Source of the DNA: Colias croceus
Lineage: Eukaryota > Arthropoda > Insecta > Lepidoptera > Pieridae
Length of the DNA: 64,000 nucleotides
Direction: 5' to 3'
Assembly: GCF_905220415.1 (NCBI RefSeq)
Contig: NC_059564.1
Coordinates: 1,314,501-1,378,500 of the forward strand
The notes below the pieces were generated by a model, which was not told the origin of the DNA, made no database searches, and saw nothing but the letters and a program-made list of their open reading frames with translations. A program made the translations under genes and the position numbers. Below, in pieces: positions 52,283 to 63,671 of this stretch; position 1 is the stretch's first letter, and the number at the start of each line of letters is the position of its first letter.

Positions 52283-52801
52283 TACCAATATATAGAAATT
52301 TTCAGTTTTAAACTCTAAAATAGGGAAAATCAAAGATTCAACTTGGTATGTGGTGTTATTAAAATATCTGGATCTAACATAAATTAATTTATTAATATGT
52401 TTTAATGATAGATAGGTAGGATTTTACTGATCATTCAAATGGTTATTTTACAAGTTTGTATCTACGATATAATGTAAGTATGTATATTTTAAATCTATCG
52501 GTGATTTAGATGTGAGGTATAATTAAAAATATATTACTTAATTTGTGACCCTTTATGAATAATTTGACGGTCACAAACACTTAATTAACCGCATTTTAAT
52601 GTATAATTACATAATTATACATTAAAATCCTTCACACGAACCCATTTGAATCGTCAATGCCTCTGTTATCTAAATCTAAACTTAATAATAATAAGGAAAT
52701 ACCTTATTTTAATTTTTTTTTATTTTACTTTCAAATTTCAATGATATTTTGTGAGTTTGTTTGTTTTATTCAACTCAAAAACAATAAGACCGCATAAAAT
52801 A
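52283..52801. other. AT-rich stretch, nothing recognised
   Basis: A 22-bp inverted pair around 52598-52625 (TTTTAATGTATAATTA / TAATTATACATTAAAA) is the only structure seen. Confidence 0.35.
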
Positions 52802-53165
52802 CAGGGTGTCACACTGTTGGTATACTAAGCTCTAAGGAGGTTATAGTTTTGCATACGATGAGTTCATAAAAAATACTTATAAAATTCCAGACGCAGCGAA
52901 GCTATCGTTAAAGATTATGTTTTCATATAAAAAATGCTCATTTTAGTGAAGCCGTATGTGTGTGGCTGTGCGAAGCTAGAGAAGAAAACATGGATTTTCA
53001 GGAAAAATTTAGCAAACAATTTTTTACGTAATTTTGTTGTTTAAGTATTTTTTTCGTGTTCAGTTTATTGCAAAACTACAAGTCCATACATGGGGTTGAT
53101 TCGGATAGCCCTCTAGGTCCTCTACCTCCCAGCTTCCGTTCATCACTAGTTTTTGGGACACCCTG
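52802..53165. mobile_element. Mariner-type MITE, 364 bp
   Basis: Ends CAGGGTGTCACA and its complement TGGGACACCCTG, flanked by TA. This is the end sequence common among Tc1/mariner-like MITEs. The interior has no transposase. Confidence 0.65.
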
Positions 53166-53842
53166 TATATAAATGTGTAAAACCCATAAGTAATGTCTTG
53201 AGTCACGACATTAAGGTTTAATATTATTCATTACATTTTACAATCGTTGCTTCGAGTACTTTGAATATTTATATGAAATTTTATTTTAATGTTTCTACTC
53301 TATGATATATAAAAAAGCTAGATACGTTACCCGCTCTCTATTTTGGCAAGAAAAAACTCAGCTAAGTGCCCGAGTTTCACTTAGTCACGCACCATTCAGC
53401 GTCGTGGCTGGACGTTCTTTTTATATTTTAATCGGCAGTTGTTATTACGAAGTACATGAGTGAGACATGTATTATGTCTCGTGCGTGAGAGTGAAAGAGA
53501 GAACAACTGTATTGGTGATAATGCGTTAGTAAGTAGGTATGTATTAATTACGCTGTTTTTTAGTGCAATGATGTTGGCGTATGCCGCGTCTACTAGTATA
53601 ATAGGTCATTGTTTCTACTTCACTAACATGAACAATTAAATTGTAATAACAATAGAATAAACATAAAATCGAATATTAAATTTGATGCAAAGTAATCGTC
53701 ATTATTTTCTAACAAATATTATTTAGATGAATTTAACGACATACATACAAAACCTTCGTAACAACTACTACTATAAGTAAATAAGTAGAAACCATTGTGA
53801 ATAGCGCAAGAAATTGAAATAATAACAATAACATAATAATAA
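53166..53842. other. No gene recognised
   Basis: A moderately GC-richer block (about 53330-53600) has no convincing exon or repeat match within the window. Confidence 0.3.
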
Positions 53843-54025
53843 TCCATACTAATATTATAAATGCGAAAGTAATTCTGTCTGTGTGTCTGTTACTCAATCA
53901 TGCCTAAACTACTGAACCAATTTGCATGAAATTTGGTATGGAGATATTTTGATACCCGGGAAAGGACATAGGCTACCTTTTATTTCGAAATATTATGTAC
54001 GGGCGAAACCGGGGCGGACCTCTAG
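53843..54025 (+). mobile_element. Non-autonomous Helitron
   Basis: TCCATACTAATATTATAAAT start, GGTATGGAGATATTTTGATA, GGGCGAAACCGGGGCGGACC-TCTAG|T end. Confidence 0.7.
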
Positions 54026-54262
54026 TATAAAATAAGTTAAAAATATTCCTTAATTTATATTTAAATACAGAAACATTCATATTATTGTTTTTATTACAAA
54101 GTCACATTCAAGGTAATTGACGGTAAAAACACAAGCCAAAACATATTATTGTGTTTAATTTTTCCTTAATATATAAATTTACTAGGTTTCCATCTATTTT
54201 AAGAGATAAACTTGTAGAGTAATATAAAATTCAATGTTCAGAATAATTATACTTATGATATA

Positions 54263-54498
54263 CTAGGTTTCCGCCCGCGGCTTCGCCCGCGCAGTCAAAG
54301 AAAAACCCGCAGAGTTCCCGTTCCCGTGGGATTTCCGGGATTGCGTGATTTTCCCGGGATAAAATTAGCCTATGTCCTTTCTCGGGTATCAAAATATCTC
54401 CATACCAAATTTCATGCAAATTGGTTCAGTAGTTTAGGCGTGATTGAGTAACAGACAGAGAGACAGAGTTACTTTCGCATTTATAATATTAGTATGGA
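54263..54498 (-). mobile_element. Non-autonomous Helitron, minus strand
   Basis: CTAG at 54263-54266, GCGGGCGAAGCCGCGGGCGG hairpin on the minus strand, and TCCATACTAATATTATAAAT start. Nearly the same as 16582-16817. Confidence 0.75.
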
Positions 54499-55074
54499 TT
54501 TCGTCTCGTTTATTCATTACTTAAAATTTTAAATGTTGTTTTCAGTGGAGAAAAATCCAGCAAACGAAAAATATTTCAGATACGTTTAATTAGTATAACC
54601 TGCCACCTTTTCCCCTTTATAAATAGATATTACCATGATACACTATTGAAATTTTAAACTAAATTTTACAAAAGTAAAATCGACTAATGAACGTTTACAA
54701 GACAAACCTATTTAAATTTTAAATTATCATGTATTTAGCAGTGATTTAGCAGTACCACCATAATAAAATAAAGCGCGTCACACACATAATATTTTATGTT
54801 AAGATTCTCTAATATAAAACGTTATAGTATCTTAAGGTATCGGGTATCAGCGTTCTGACCATCATTTTTCTTTTTGTCATTGCGTACTAAGACCCCTGTA
54901 GAACCGCCATCCTGTTACAAGTGACCTGAAATATTGTGGGTCAATAGGGGAAAGAGGAATCTCGACCTTTTTTGTAGTCGGTCGCGTCAGATTTTATTAT
55001 CAACATCCTAAAAACAATTATTACCTACTTAGTAATACAACAGTACCTAAGTACCTGTTTTAGTCCGTCTAGGA
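54499..55074. other. AT-rich stretch, nothing recognised
   Basis: No supportable feature. Confidence 0.3.
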
Positions 55075-55090
55075 AAGCATAAGGCTGCCT

Positions 55091-55416
55091 TTTTTTTTTT
55101 TTTTTTTTTTTTATAGTGGGGAAATCTTCCAAAGATACCCACTGCCCCCGGGGAAGGAGCCGTGGGTTATGTCGGATTCCTACCGACTAAAACCCTACTG
55201 TGTTCCGTCGAGCCGCTTTAATGATGGGGCCGCGGGTATTTGTTAGAATTCTTCCGCGACCCCCTCGGCGGCAGCCCATCTCTAGGCCAGGCGCAAGCCA
55301 AGAACAGGAAAGATGGTTTGCCTGCTCTTCCCTCCCGTTGGCGGCATGAGCGGAACACGTCTCAAGCCGCCTCACCGAACCGGACGATGGATTACATTCC
55401 CCGTTCCACCGCCCGG
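55091..55416 (-). mobile_element. 5'-truncated non-LTR insertion with 16-bp target duplication
   Basis: 326 bp starting with a long T run (a minus-strand poly-A tail). The body carries GGAATCCGACATAACCCACG on the minus strand, the same 3' UTR family as 10129-10180 and 11239-11400. Flanked by a perfect AAGCATAAGGCTGCCT at 55075-55090 and 55417-55432. Confidence 0.88.
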
Positions 55417-55504
55417 AAGCATAAGGCTGCCTGCATCTGAGCGTTTATTTGAACAATAAAAAGAAATTGTTCAAATTCATTATGCTGACACCAAAAATAA
55501 ACTA

Positions 55505-55690
55505 TTACTATATCGTTGCTCCGCTCCTGTTGGCCTTAGCGTAATGATATTTAGCCTATAGCCGTCCTCGATAAATTGGCTATCAAACACTGAAAGAATT
55601 TTTCAAACGGACCAGTAGTTCCTGAGATTAGCGCGTTCAAACAAACAAACTCTTCAGCTTTATAATATAGATATATTATAGTATAGATTC
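55505..55690 (-). mobile_element. Degraded Helitron, minus strand
   Basis: Complement of GAACGCGCTAATCTCAGGAA and of GAGGACGGCTATAGGCTA. The 3' CTAG end is eroded. Confidence 0.5.
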
Positions 55691-55987
55691 AGTTATTTAT
55701 AAAAGAAAATCTTAGAGAGGAAAATCGTACGAGAAACCTATCTTTGATGGGCGAGAAATAAATAAAAAAGAAACAATTCAAGTGGTGGCTTAAACAATCT
55801 ACTTAAATATTTTGCTATTTGCTTAAGTTATTATTAAGTACAAATAACTTTACAAAAACGACTCGTGTATAAAAAGCCTACGCATGCGCACTATGCGTCT
55901 AGATACTAAGTACTGTTAGTACTTATCTATTTTTATAAGAGCTAGCACATTACAGTGCTATATTTTTGTAGTGAAGTTCAACGTAAA

Positions 55988-56145
55988 ACTCGTGTCACAG
56001 TGTTTGTACCGTACTCATTCGAAACGGCTGTATCTATTCTAATTAAATTTTGTGTGTAGGGTAGGTCTGAGAATCAGACAACATCTATTTTTCACACCCC
56101 TAAGTGATAAGAGCAAGGCAACACAACGTTTACCGGGACAACTAG
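55988..56145 (+). mobile_element. Helitron-like repeat
   Basis: CTCGTGTCACAGTGTTTGTA start, CCTAAGTGATAA, and ACAACTAG end. Relative of 52100-52282. Confidence 0.5.
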
Positions 56146-56158
56146 AATTATTAATAAA

Positions 56159-56484
56159 CTAGCTTCCGCCCGCGACTCCGTCCGCGCGGATGTCGGTCTT
56201 CGCGTGGATGGTTATTTCTCCATTTTGAGTACCTCTGTCAATAACATCTTATAAATATCGATTGGACCCAATTCCCAAATACGGCTAGGCCTATAATAAT
56301 ACGCAACGTGTGTTCGCGGTTCTACGGAACAACGTCTATGGATAAAACTGAAAAATTAAGATTAATTTTTTCTACGTATTTTTCCAGGATAAAAAGTATC
56401 CTATTTTACGCCCAGGATAATAAGGTATAATTATACCAAGTTTCATCGAAATCGAACCGCTAGTTTTCACGTGATGCCTTCACA

Positions 56485-56519
<35 letters not shown>

Positions 56520-56520
56520 A
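56159..56520 (-). mobile_element. Longer Helitron relative, minus strand, with (GACA)n
   Basis: CTAG at 56159-56162, then the complement of CGGACGGAGTCGCGGGCGGA and a long body. The minus-strand 5' part holds a GACA/TGTC microsatellite (56490-56520). The fragment at 28858-28955 is its 3' end. Confidence 0.6.
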
Positions 56521-56660
56521 AAAATTTTTTTAATCACATATTTGGGTTTGGTATCGATCCAGTAACACCCCCTGCTATTTATTTTTTCAATATTTTCAAT
56601 GTACAGAATTGACCCTTCTACAGATTTATTATATGTATAGATTAACTTTAGTCTATACTA

Positions 56661-56888
56661 ATCTATACTAATATTATAAAGAGGAAAGGTTTGTATGTAT
56701 GTATGTATGGTTTTCACGCATTAACTACTGAACTGATTACAATGAAATTTAGCACACATATAGAGGGTAACTTGGATTAACACATAGGATAGGTTTTATC
56801 CCGGAAATGAAAATGGAAAATAAACGAAAATGGGAACTATGCGGGTTTTCCTTTGAAAACGCGGGCGAAGCCGCAGGCGGAAATCAAG
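56661..56888 (+). mobile_element. Non-autonomous Helitron
   Basis: TCTATACTAATATTATAAAG start, GGAAAGGTTTGTATGTATGT, GGGCGAAGCCGCAGGCGGAA end. The terminal CTAG has mutated to CAAG. Confidence 0.65.
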
Positions 56889-57079
56889 TATTTAATATGT
56901 ATATCAGTATACTCATTCAGATGAGAGATATTTAAATGATGTTATCATAATTAGATAATTTGGTAATTAATATTAGATATAGATAACCTATAATTTAAAA
57001 ACGGTCAAGCACAGGTTGGCCAGTTAGGAAGGTTCCGTAGGATTAAATATATATTATCACAAAAACACATTATTATATT

Positions 57080-57180
57080 TTAAAACCACATTATTGTATT
57101 CATCATCATCATCATCATCATTATTATCATCATCATCAACAGTCCATCACGTTCCCACTGCTGGGACACGGGTACAGACC
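57080..57180 (+). repeat. Left half of a repeat split by the hAT element
   Basis: (CAT)n run followed by CATCACGTTCCCACTGCTGG, a common lepidopteran RTE/SINE-like 3' end. The other half (ACCACGCTGGCCAAGTGCGG ... TTTCCTCACGATGTTTTCCT) resumes at 58405-58510. Confidence 0.6.
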
Positions 57181-58404
57181 CAGAGGCGGCTCGTGACAAA
57201 ATTTTATGGGTGTTCACTTGAAATAAAACACTGAAAATACATGGTGTAAATCAGTACAATTTAATTAAAAAATTACTTATAAAGGAAATGCATACGTCTT
57301 TCTTTATGGTGTGCAATAATATCTATAACTTGACACAATCTATTAACCTTCGTAAAATATGGCTGTTTTCATCGACACGGTCATTGAACTCGCGTATTGA
57401 CTTTCGGTACGCGGAATCTAATGCTTTACGAATGTCTTGTCGTTCGATAGACGCCAATTGCAGTTCATTCAACAAATGGTACCTACCGAGATTGTGAATG
57501 TTTTTTCATCTTGATTGAAAGATGAGCTAAGTCGTCAACGCCCGTTTCAGTCCAAGCACTCTCACCTCCGCCGGCCGCGCCCGCTTCAAATAAAAGACAC
57601 GGAAAACAAAATATTTTGTTGCTTTCATGTTCATCACAACCACACAACCACAGTGTTTTCACATATTGTTCGGATTTAAACACACGCGTAGGTATATGTT
57701 TTCGTTTTTGTCGTACATTTTTGCGTAAGGTCAAGTTCAAGCCGTGGCGGTCCCTTAGCTTTCAATTCAAGCCGAATTTGTAACGTTTTAACACACTTTT
57801 TAATGAACGCCACATTATAATTGTCCATTTTAACACTCACAAGTAATACTGATAACTACAGGCTATTTCAACAGTCAACACGTATCTTATGATTTTAATT
57901 AGAAAATTCCTGAATATACATTCGCGCGCGTGCAGTCAAGTTGACTAGAGTGTTTGTTTATATAGGCAACGTCGCGCGAAATCGCTGTCTTGTGTACGGG
58001 CGCGCGGTAAAAACGAACCGGCAACGTTTGCGGGAGCGGCGCTCCGAATTTTGCTATTTTTTCATAGAAAATCTTCTGTTTCACGCGCAGGACTCTGACA
58101 AAACTATCTCTTTCACTCCTATTGGATTTCGTATTAGAAAATGTACTAAATATTTTTTCATTGGAGCGCAATCGTGAGCGCTCCGCTACGCGCGTTTTAT
58201 AATACAGTATTATACCTACAGGTGTATGGAATGATGGAATGATGGATATATTCATAGGTATTGCCAGTAGTTTTTTACGATTACGATTGATTTTAAATAG
58301 TAATAATTAATATTAATAATGAAATTAAGGAGTATGATTTTATTAAGTATAATTATTTATGGGAGTTCACTGCACCAGCGCTCCTTAGGGCGAGCCGCCT
58401 CTAT
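57181..58404 (-). mobile_element. Internally deleted hAT transposon
   Basis: Ends CAGAGGCGGCTCG and its complement CGAGCCGCCTCT, flanked by an 8-bp repeat with one mismatch (TACAGACC at 57173-57180, AACAGACC at 58405-58412). It encloses a transposase N-terminus in two frames and a GC-rich 5' portion (57900-58200). The catalytic and dimerisation parts are gone. Confidence 0.75.
57323..57828 (-). pseudogene. hAT transposase N-terminal remnant (TTF-type zinc finger)
   Basis: From ATG 57828 the minus strand reads MDNYNVAFIKKCVKTLQ ... KGPPRLELDLTQKC. A frameshift near 57700 leads into RVFKSEQYVKTLWLCGCDEH and NKIFCFPCLLFE ... WTETGVDDLAHLSIKMKKH, the TTF-type zinc-finger region of ZMYM/DUF4371-like hAT transposases. 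A second shift near 57490 continues HNLGRYHLLNELQLASIERQ ... DSAYRKSIREFNDRV, then TAG at 57325-57323. Not translatable as one protein. Confidence 0.7.
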
Positions 58405-58520
58405 AACAGACCATAATCCACCACGCTGGCCAAGTGCGGGCAGATGTCACATGTCGTCGAACTTTTGATTCTTCGACACGTCGGTTTCCTCACGATGTTT
58501 TCCTTCACAGTACATATTAA
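58405..58520 (+). repeat. Right half of the repeat split by the hAT element
   Basis: ATAATCCACCACGCTGGCCA ... GGTTTCCTCACGATGTTTTC, continuing 57080-57180. Confidence 0.6.
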
Positions 58521-58871
58521 TAGTTATTAATTTATCCAAAATAAGAACTGTTATTTTCTAAACATTACATTTATAATCCCCATGAGATAATTTCATTTTT
58601 AATTTTTAACTCGATAATCATACATTTAGAATCACGTCATCATTTATTTTAAAATTGAGGTATTTAAAATACATACCTTAGTATTTTCTTTTTGCTAGAT
58701 TTAGGTAGATAAACAAACATACTAATATTTTGACTGATGACTTTCCTCTTTTTTCATCACGTAACCCTAATTTATTTTTAAATGAAATAACTACAATAGT
58801 CACCATTTTATCTGTCTCATTATTTCAAATTGATGATAAGATAATTAAGATATTTTATCGATTTTTTTTAT
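58521..58871. other. Upstream of copy C; 5' UTR intron
   Basis: AT-rich. The TTTCAG acceptor at 58871-58876 implies an upstream 5' UTR exon that is not identified. Confidence 0.35.
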
Positions 58872-58908
58872 TTCAGATTTAATTGTGATACCAAAGCGAT
58901 CAACCAAA

Positions 58909-61900
58909 ATGGGGTAAGTTTAAATAAATTGTATGTAAATTAAAAAAAACAAAAATGATTTCTCAGGAACGGCTGAGCCGATGTCAATGTGATTTGTGTC
59001 GACAACAATCAACTATAGTCGAGCTTTTTTATAATTACAGTTTACTCCTTGTGTATGAAATAATGAATTAATGTTTTCAAAATGGCTAAAAATATAAAAT
59101 CAATGTAACTTTAACAGTCTGTTTTTGAATTATTTATCAAATACCAACTTACTTATATTGAGATCAAAACTCTCACTAAAATAAATTCAGTCGTTTTTAT
59201 TTACCAAAGCTACTAAAAAGATTTTAATTATTTATTTGCCAATACTTATAATATTATAAAGCTAGTGTTTGTTTGAACGCGCTAATCTCAGGAACTACTG
59301 ATCCGATTTGAAAAATTATTTCCGTGTTCTATAGTCCATTTATCGAGGAAGGCTAAAGGAGTATGTTATATAATAGGCTATATATAATCACGCTAAAACC
59401 AGCAGGAGCAGAGCATTGCGGGTAAAACCGCGGAGCACAGCTAGTTATTTATATTTCGCAGACATAGGTAATATATTGTATGTACTAGCTGCGCTTCGCA
59501 GTTTCACCCGCGTGACTCGACTTAGCGTTATGATGCCTATAATAGCCTTCCTCGATAAATAGGCTATTAATTTAACACCGAAAGAATTTTTCAAATCGCA
59601 CCGATAGTTCCTGTGATTAGCGCGTTCAAACAAACAAACTCTTCAGCTTTATAAAAAAACGACGTGTGGCACTCGGGGACTGCCGCGGTAAAGCTATTGC
59701 TATGCCTTCAAGCCACACCTCCGCCCGTCGGAGTGGGAAGCGTGAGGTTTTTTCGTTACGGAATTTCTCGATTCGGTCCCCGCGCTCGAGGCCCGCGATA
59801 AAAGCTATGCAATAGCTTAATATTAGTATGGATAATAGACATATTTTTTATTCCAGTGCACTATCCCAAGCACACGTACGACTCGCTGGCAATGTACTAT
59901 TCCTATTAGTGCATACAATTAACGTAATTGTGATGCATTTTGCTGTTAAACGAACTATTGTGAGCGAAGATCCAGAATTGAGGACTTTCCGAGCTTTACA
60001 ATATAAATATATCACTATATGGAATTTGGTATGTATAAAATATTTCTATTTATAATGTATGTTGTATTTATAATGTAATGTTTATTTGTTACTCTATCAC
60101 TCAAAAACGGCTGATGAATCTGTAGAATAAAAATCTGAAATTTGGCACTAATAATAATATCCTATCCTATCCTATCCTACTAATTATTATTATAATAAAT
60201 GCGAAAGATTGTGAGGATGTGTGTGTGTGTATGTTTGTTACTCTTTCACGCAAATACTACTGAACCGATTACAATGAAATTAGCACAGATATATAGGGTA
60301 ACTTGGATTAACACACGGGATAGATTTTATCCCGGAAATTCCACGGGAACGGAAACTATGCGGGTTTTTTAAACGCAGGCGAAGCCGCAGGCGGAAAGCT
60401 AGTATATTATATTATAGACTGTAGAGTTTAGATATCACATAGAGACCACGCGATTGAAATTGCTTCGACCAAGCTAGTAATATTAAACAAAAGTATGTAT
60501 GTCCATTACGCTATCACGTCTAAATCACAACACCGATTTTAAAAGAAATTTGGAATTAAAAGTAAAACAAACTCAGATTTTTTTTTTTGTGAAAGTCTTT
60601 GCCCGGAGTACCTACTGCTGAAATATTATAATATAATACTATAAAGAGAAATATTTTTTATTCTTTTTATCAGCAAGTTAAATTAGGGCCCTGAATTAAT
60701 ATAGAAAAAAATGTTTTTTAGTTTAAATTAGATTCATCTCAAAAACTATTCTATCATGTTTTTTTATGTGTTAATTATCTATATAAGTATTTATTTAAAA
60801 TTATACATGTAAGTTTATCAGCCATCTGGTTTCCATAACACAAGCGAAAGCTTAGTATGGGATCAGATCGTGCTGTGTGTGAAAATTGTCCTGAACTATT
60901 TCTTTATTTATTTTATTGTTTAATTATGTTTCAAATTCAAATTCAAATATTTTTATTCATGAATATGGGTACAATTCAGATCTTAGACAAACATAAGTCC
61001 CGCCATATCCTGTCTGTTAGGCATAGGTATGAAATTACAAATACATATTACTACTATAGCTAAACAAATAATAATTTTATCCTGAAGGTCCAAAATTATT
61101 TTAAATTTAAGTCAAATACATTTATAAAATAAGTATACATTAGTAAGTCAATAGTTATATAACAATAATTATAAGTCAATCGTTATTACACATCAGAAGA
61201 TTAAAATATGTCGAGTGATTTATCAATAATATAGTCTCTAACACAATAATAACATTTTTGTATTAAAAGATCTTTTAATTTACATTTGAATTTAATTATG
61301 TTTTTCTATTTTTCAGGGATTCCAGTTATTCTTTCTAGGGCTGTCTATAGTCTGTGACACATCGCTTATATGGAATCTTTACAAAAAGCACAAATTTTTG
61401 AACCAAATAAAACGTTACAAGGAGTTTTTCTTTGCAAGTGTTTTATGGCCGACTACCTTGGTAAGTAATTGTGATATTTAAATATGTAGTTTAATATTTA
61501 CTATCTAAATCACTACATAGTATAAAACAAAGTCGCTTTCTCTGTCCCTATATCCCTATGTTAAATCTTTAAAAGTACGCAACGGATTTTGATGCGTTTT
61601 TTTTAATAGGTAGATAGAGTGATTCAAGAGGAAGGTTTTAGGTATATATATAATATATTATGTTATAGACAAATTGGGCGAAGCCGCGGGCGGAAAGCTA
61701 GTAATGAAATAAATAATTGCTTTGAGATTTTTTTTTGTAATAATACTTATTTAGATCATGGTTTTTAATACGTTTTAGTCCTGGGTTATGAGAAGACATA
61801 TTGATCATGAATTTTAGCACAGTAATTAAAACAATAATGTTACTTTATTCTTGCAAATAAAACTCATTTTATTACTGAGACTTCGTTGTCTTTCTGTCTG

Positions 61901-63209
61901 TCTCCAGTCATCCCATAAACCGTAATAGCTAGAAAGCTGAAATTTTCACAAATGATATATTTCCGTTGCCGCTATAACAACAAATACTAAAAATAAAAAA
62001 AAATACTCAGGGGGAACTCCATAATACGAAACCCTTCGTGCGTGAGTCCGACTCGCACTTGGCCGGTTTTTTTATAACACAGTATTTAGTAACATTATTT
62101 CTTCATATACGTAGACGAACATATTTATATTTGATTTATTAGATACCTAAATATTATCTAGACCGATTCAGTACTTATTTAAAATCTTCTAAAACCAAAC
62201 TTTTCAATTTCAGCTGATCTTCACGATATTCTGGCCCATATTCATATATGACAGAGAGCTCATATTCCCAACCTTCATTGACAAGGTGCTTACGACCTTA
62301 TCGAACCATATAATGCATTCCTTCATAATTTTGGTGGGTTTATGGGAATTATTGATGCAACCAAGAAAACAACCGAAGAATCACAAGGGAAATCTATTGA
62401 ATATGACCTTGATATATGTAGTTTATTTCTTGGTGTAAGTATTACAAAAAAATATTAAAATTTTTGTTGTCCTAGACAGACATAAACAGACTAACGTAAT
62501 TATTAAATTCTGCAGAAATAAAGCCGATTAATTGCAATAATGTTGTTGTGAATATGATCTTCTTTTAGAAAAACTAACAACCGATTTGACTGACATTTTA
62601 TAAATATTAATTTAATTTAAACAACATATTATTGTAAATATCGGATTAAACATTGTATTAAAAGAGGCTTGTATTTTCGTCTAAGAAATTACTACCAAAT
62701 GTAAAATCTTTTTTTACAATAGAGGGCAAAAATATCTCTCCTCCAACCTTCGTCTTCACTACATAGTATTTAAAACAAAGTCGCTTTCTCTGTCCCTATG
62801 TCCCTATGTATGCTTAAATCTTTAAAACTACGCAACGGATTTTGATGCGGATTTTTTAATAGATAGAGTGATTCAAGAGGAAGGTTTTAGTATATAATTT
62901 ATTATGTTTTAGACAAAGCGGGCGAAGCCGCGGGCGGAAAGCTAGATAGAGAAATACTTTCAATAATCCGTTTTTAAAATCTACATTTCTATTAACTATA
63001 TAATTAAATTAATATATTATCTTATTGTTTCCAGAATAATCCACCATTATTACACAGCAGGAGTGTGGCCATATCCCATGGTAAAATACATGTATGGAAC
63101 CATATATTTCCCCATTTTCATGGCATTTATAGCAGTTTTATACACATTTAGTTATTATATTCAATGGACACTTACTGAAAAGATACATGGAAAGACGAAA
63201 GTCCGATAA
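58909..63209 (+). CDS. AIG1/ADTRP-like membrane hydrolase, copy C (5 coding exons)
   Basis: Exons: 58909-58913 (ATGGG), 59857-60028, 61317-61460, 62214-62434 and 63035-63209 (to TAA); 717 nt, 238 aa. The five-base first coding exon joins TGCACTATCC to give MGALSQAHVRL. The last three internal junctions have the same phases as copies A and B. YITIWNL holds the expected catalytic Thr (residue 55), SNHIMHS the His region (138-143), and GVWPYPMVKYMYG the C-terminal motif. A KIHGKTKVR tail ends the protein. Several hydrophobic segments fit a multipass ER or plasma membrane enzyme of lipid-ester hydrolysis. The sequence is clearly diverged from A and B, so this copy predates their duplication. Four introns carry Helitrons, all outside splice sites. 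AATAAA sequences at about 63542 and 63576 may be poly-A signals. Confidence 0.88.
59241..59444 (+). mobile_element. Non-autonomous Helitron in intron 1 of copy C
   Basis: ACTTATAATATTATAAAGCT start, GAACGCGCTAATCTCAGGAA, CGCGGAGCACAG-CTAG|T end. Confidence 0.7.
59485..59832 (-). mobile_element. Helitron in intron 1 of copy C, split by a nested element
   Basis: CTAG at 59485-59488; complement of GAACGCGCTAATCACAGGAA. The 5' start TCCATACTAATATT lies at 59832-59818, beyond the nested 59655-59817 element. Its edge is 24 bases before the exon 2 acceptor. Confidence 0.75.
59655..59817. mobile_element. Dispersed short element, GTGGCACTCGGGGACTGCCG family, copy 3
   Basis: 163 bp inserted into the Helitron. 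TAA is repeated at 59652-59654 and 59818-59820. The host Helitron sequence GCTTTATAATATTAG is restored if the element and one TAA are removed. Confidence 0.75.
60175..60402 (+). mobile_element. Non-autonomous Helitron in intron 2 of copy C
   Basis: Preceded by (CCTAT)n. TCCTACTAATTATTATTATA start, GATTGTGAGGATGTGTGTGT, CGCAGGCGAAGCCGCAGGCG hairpin, CTAG|T end. Confidence 0.75.
60785..60925 (+). mobile_element. SINE 3' fragment in intron 2 of copy C
   Basis: GTTTATCAGCCATCTGGTTT ... AAGCTTAGTATGGGATCAGA ... TTTATTTATTTTATTG matches the 3' half of the SINE at 9678-9957. The tRNA head is missing. Confidence 0.7.
61510..61701 (+). mobile_element. Non-autonomous Helitron in intron 3 of copy C
   Basis: AAAGTCGCTTTCTCTGTCCC body, TTGGGCGAAGCCGCGGGCGG hairpin, CTAG|T end. 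Confidence 0.75.
61880..62072 (-). repeat. AACCGGCCAAGTGCGAGTCGG repeat, minus strand
   Basis: The minus strand begins AACCGGCCAAGTGCGAGTCG and runs to ACTGGAGACAGACAGAAAGA. A well-known lepidopteran dispersed repeat, in intron 3 of copy C. Confidence 0.65.
62756..62945 (+). mobile_element. Non-autonomous Helitron in intron 4 of copy C
   Basis: TCACTACATAGTATTTAAAA start, AAAGCGGGCGAAGCCGCGGG hairpin, AAAGCTAG end followed by A. Confidence 0.75.
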
Positions 63210-63671
63210 TTTTTTTGTATGCTGTAGGAATTTGGTTAAATCAGCCGTTTTATTAGAAGACTAGGCTTTTGATTAACCATCTCATGATGATGATAATTTT
63301 AAGTTATAACGTTTGAGAAAATTTTGTTGTCAATTGTTGAAAATGTCTACAAATTCCGAGACTAGACTTTTAATGAAACGGCTGATTTAACAAGTTAATA
63401 CTAGTGTTATTTATGTCATTATCACAGGTAATAATATATACTACACTAGTACATAGTATTTCAACGATTGATCAAAGATTTCGACTGTAAATTCATTGTA
63501 AATTACTACAATACATTAAATGATTTTTTTTTTATTTATTTAATAAATGCTTATGTATGTTTTTGGATAAATGAAATAATAAATAATTGAATGAATAAGC
63601 CATGTTGGAATGTATAAATTCTACAATATTCTTTAACGATTATAGAAATCAGTGTTATTTATATGTAGAGT
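63210..63671 (+). other. 3' UTR region of copy C
   Basis: AT-rich DNA after the stop with AATAAA at about 63542 and 63576. No further exon. Confidence 0.4.

Noticed and set aside
57899..58255. 118-codon ORF on the minus strand near copy C.
   Set aside because: It lies in the GC-rich 5' part of the hAT element and crosses no recognisable domain.
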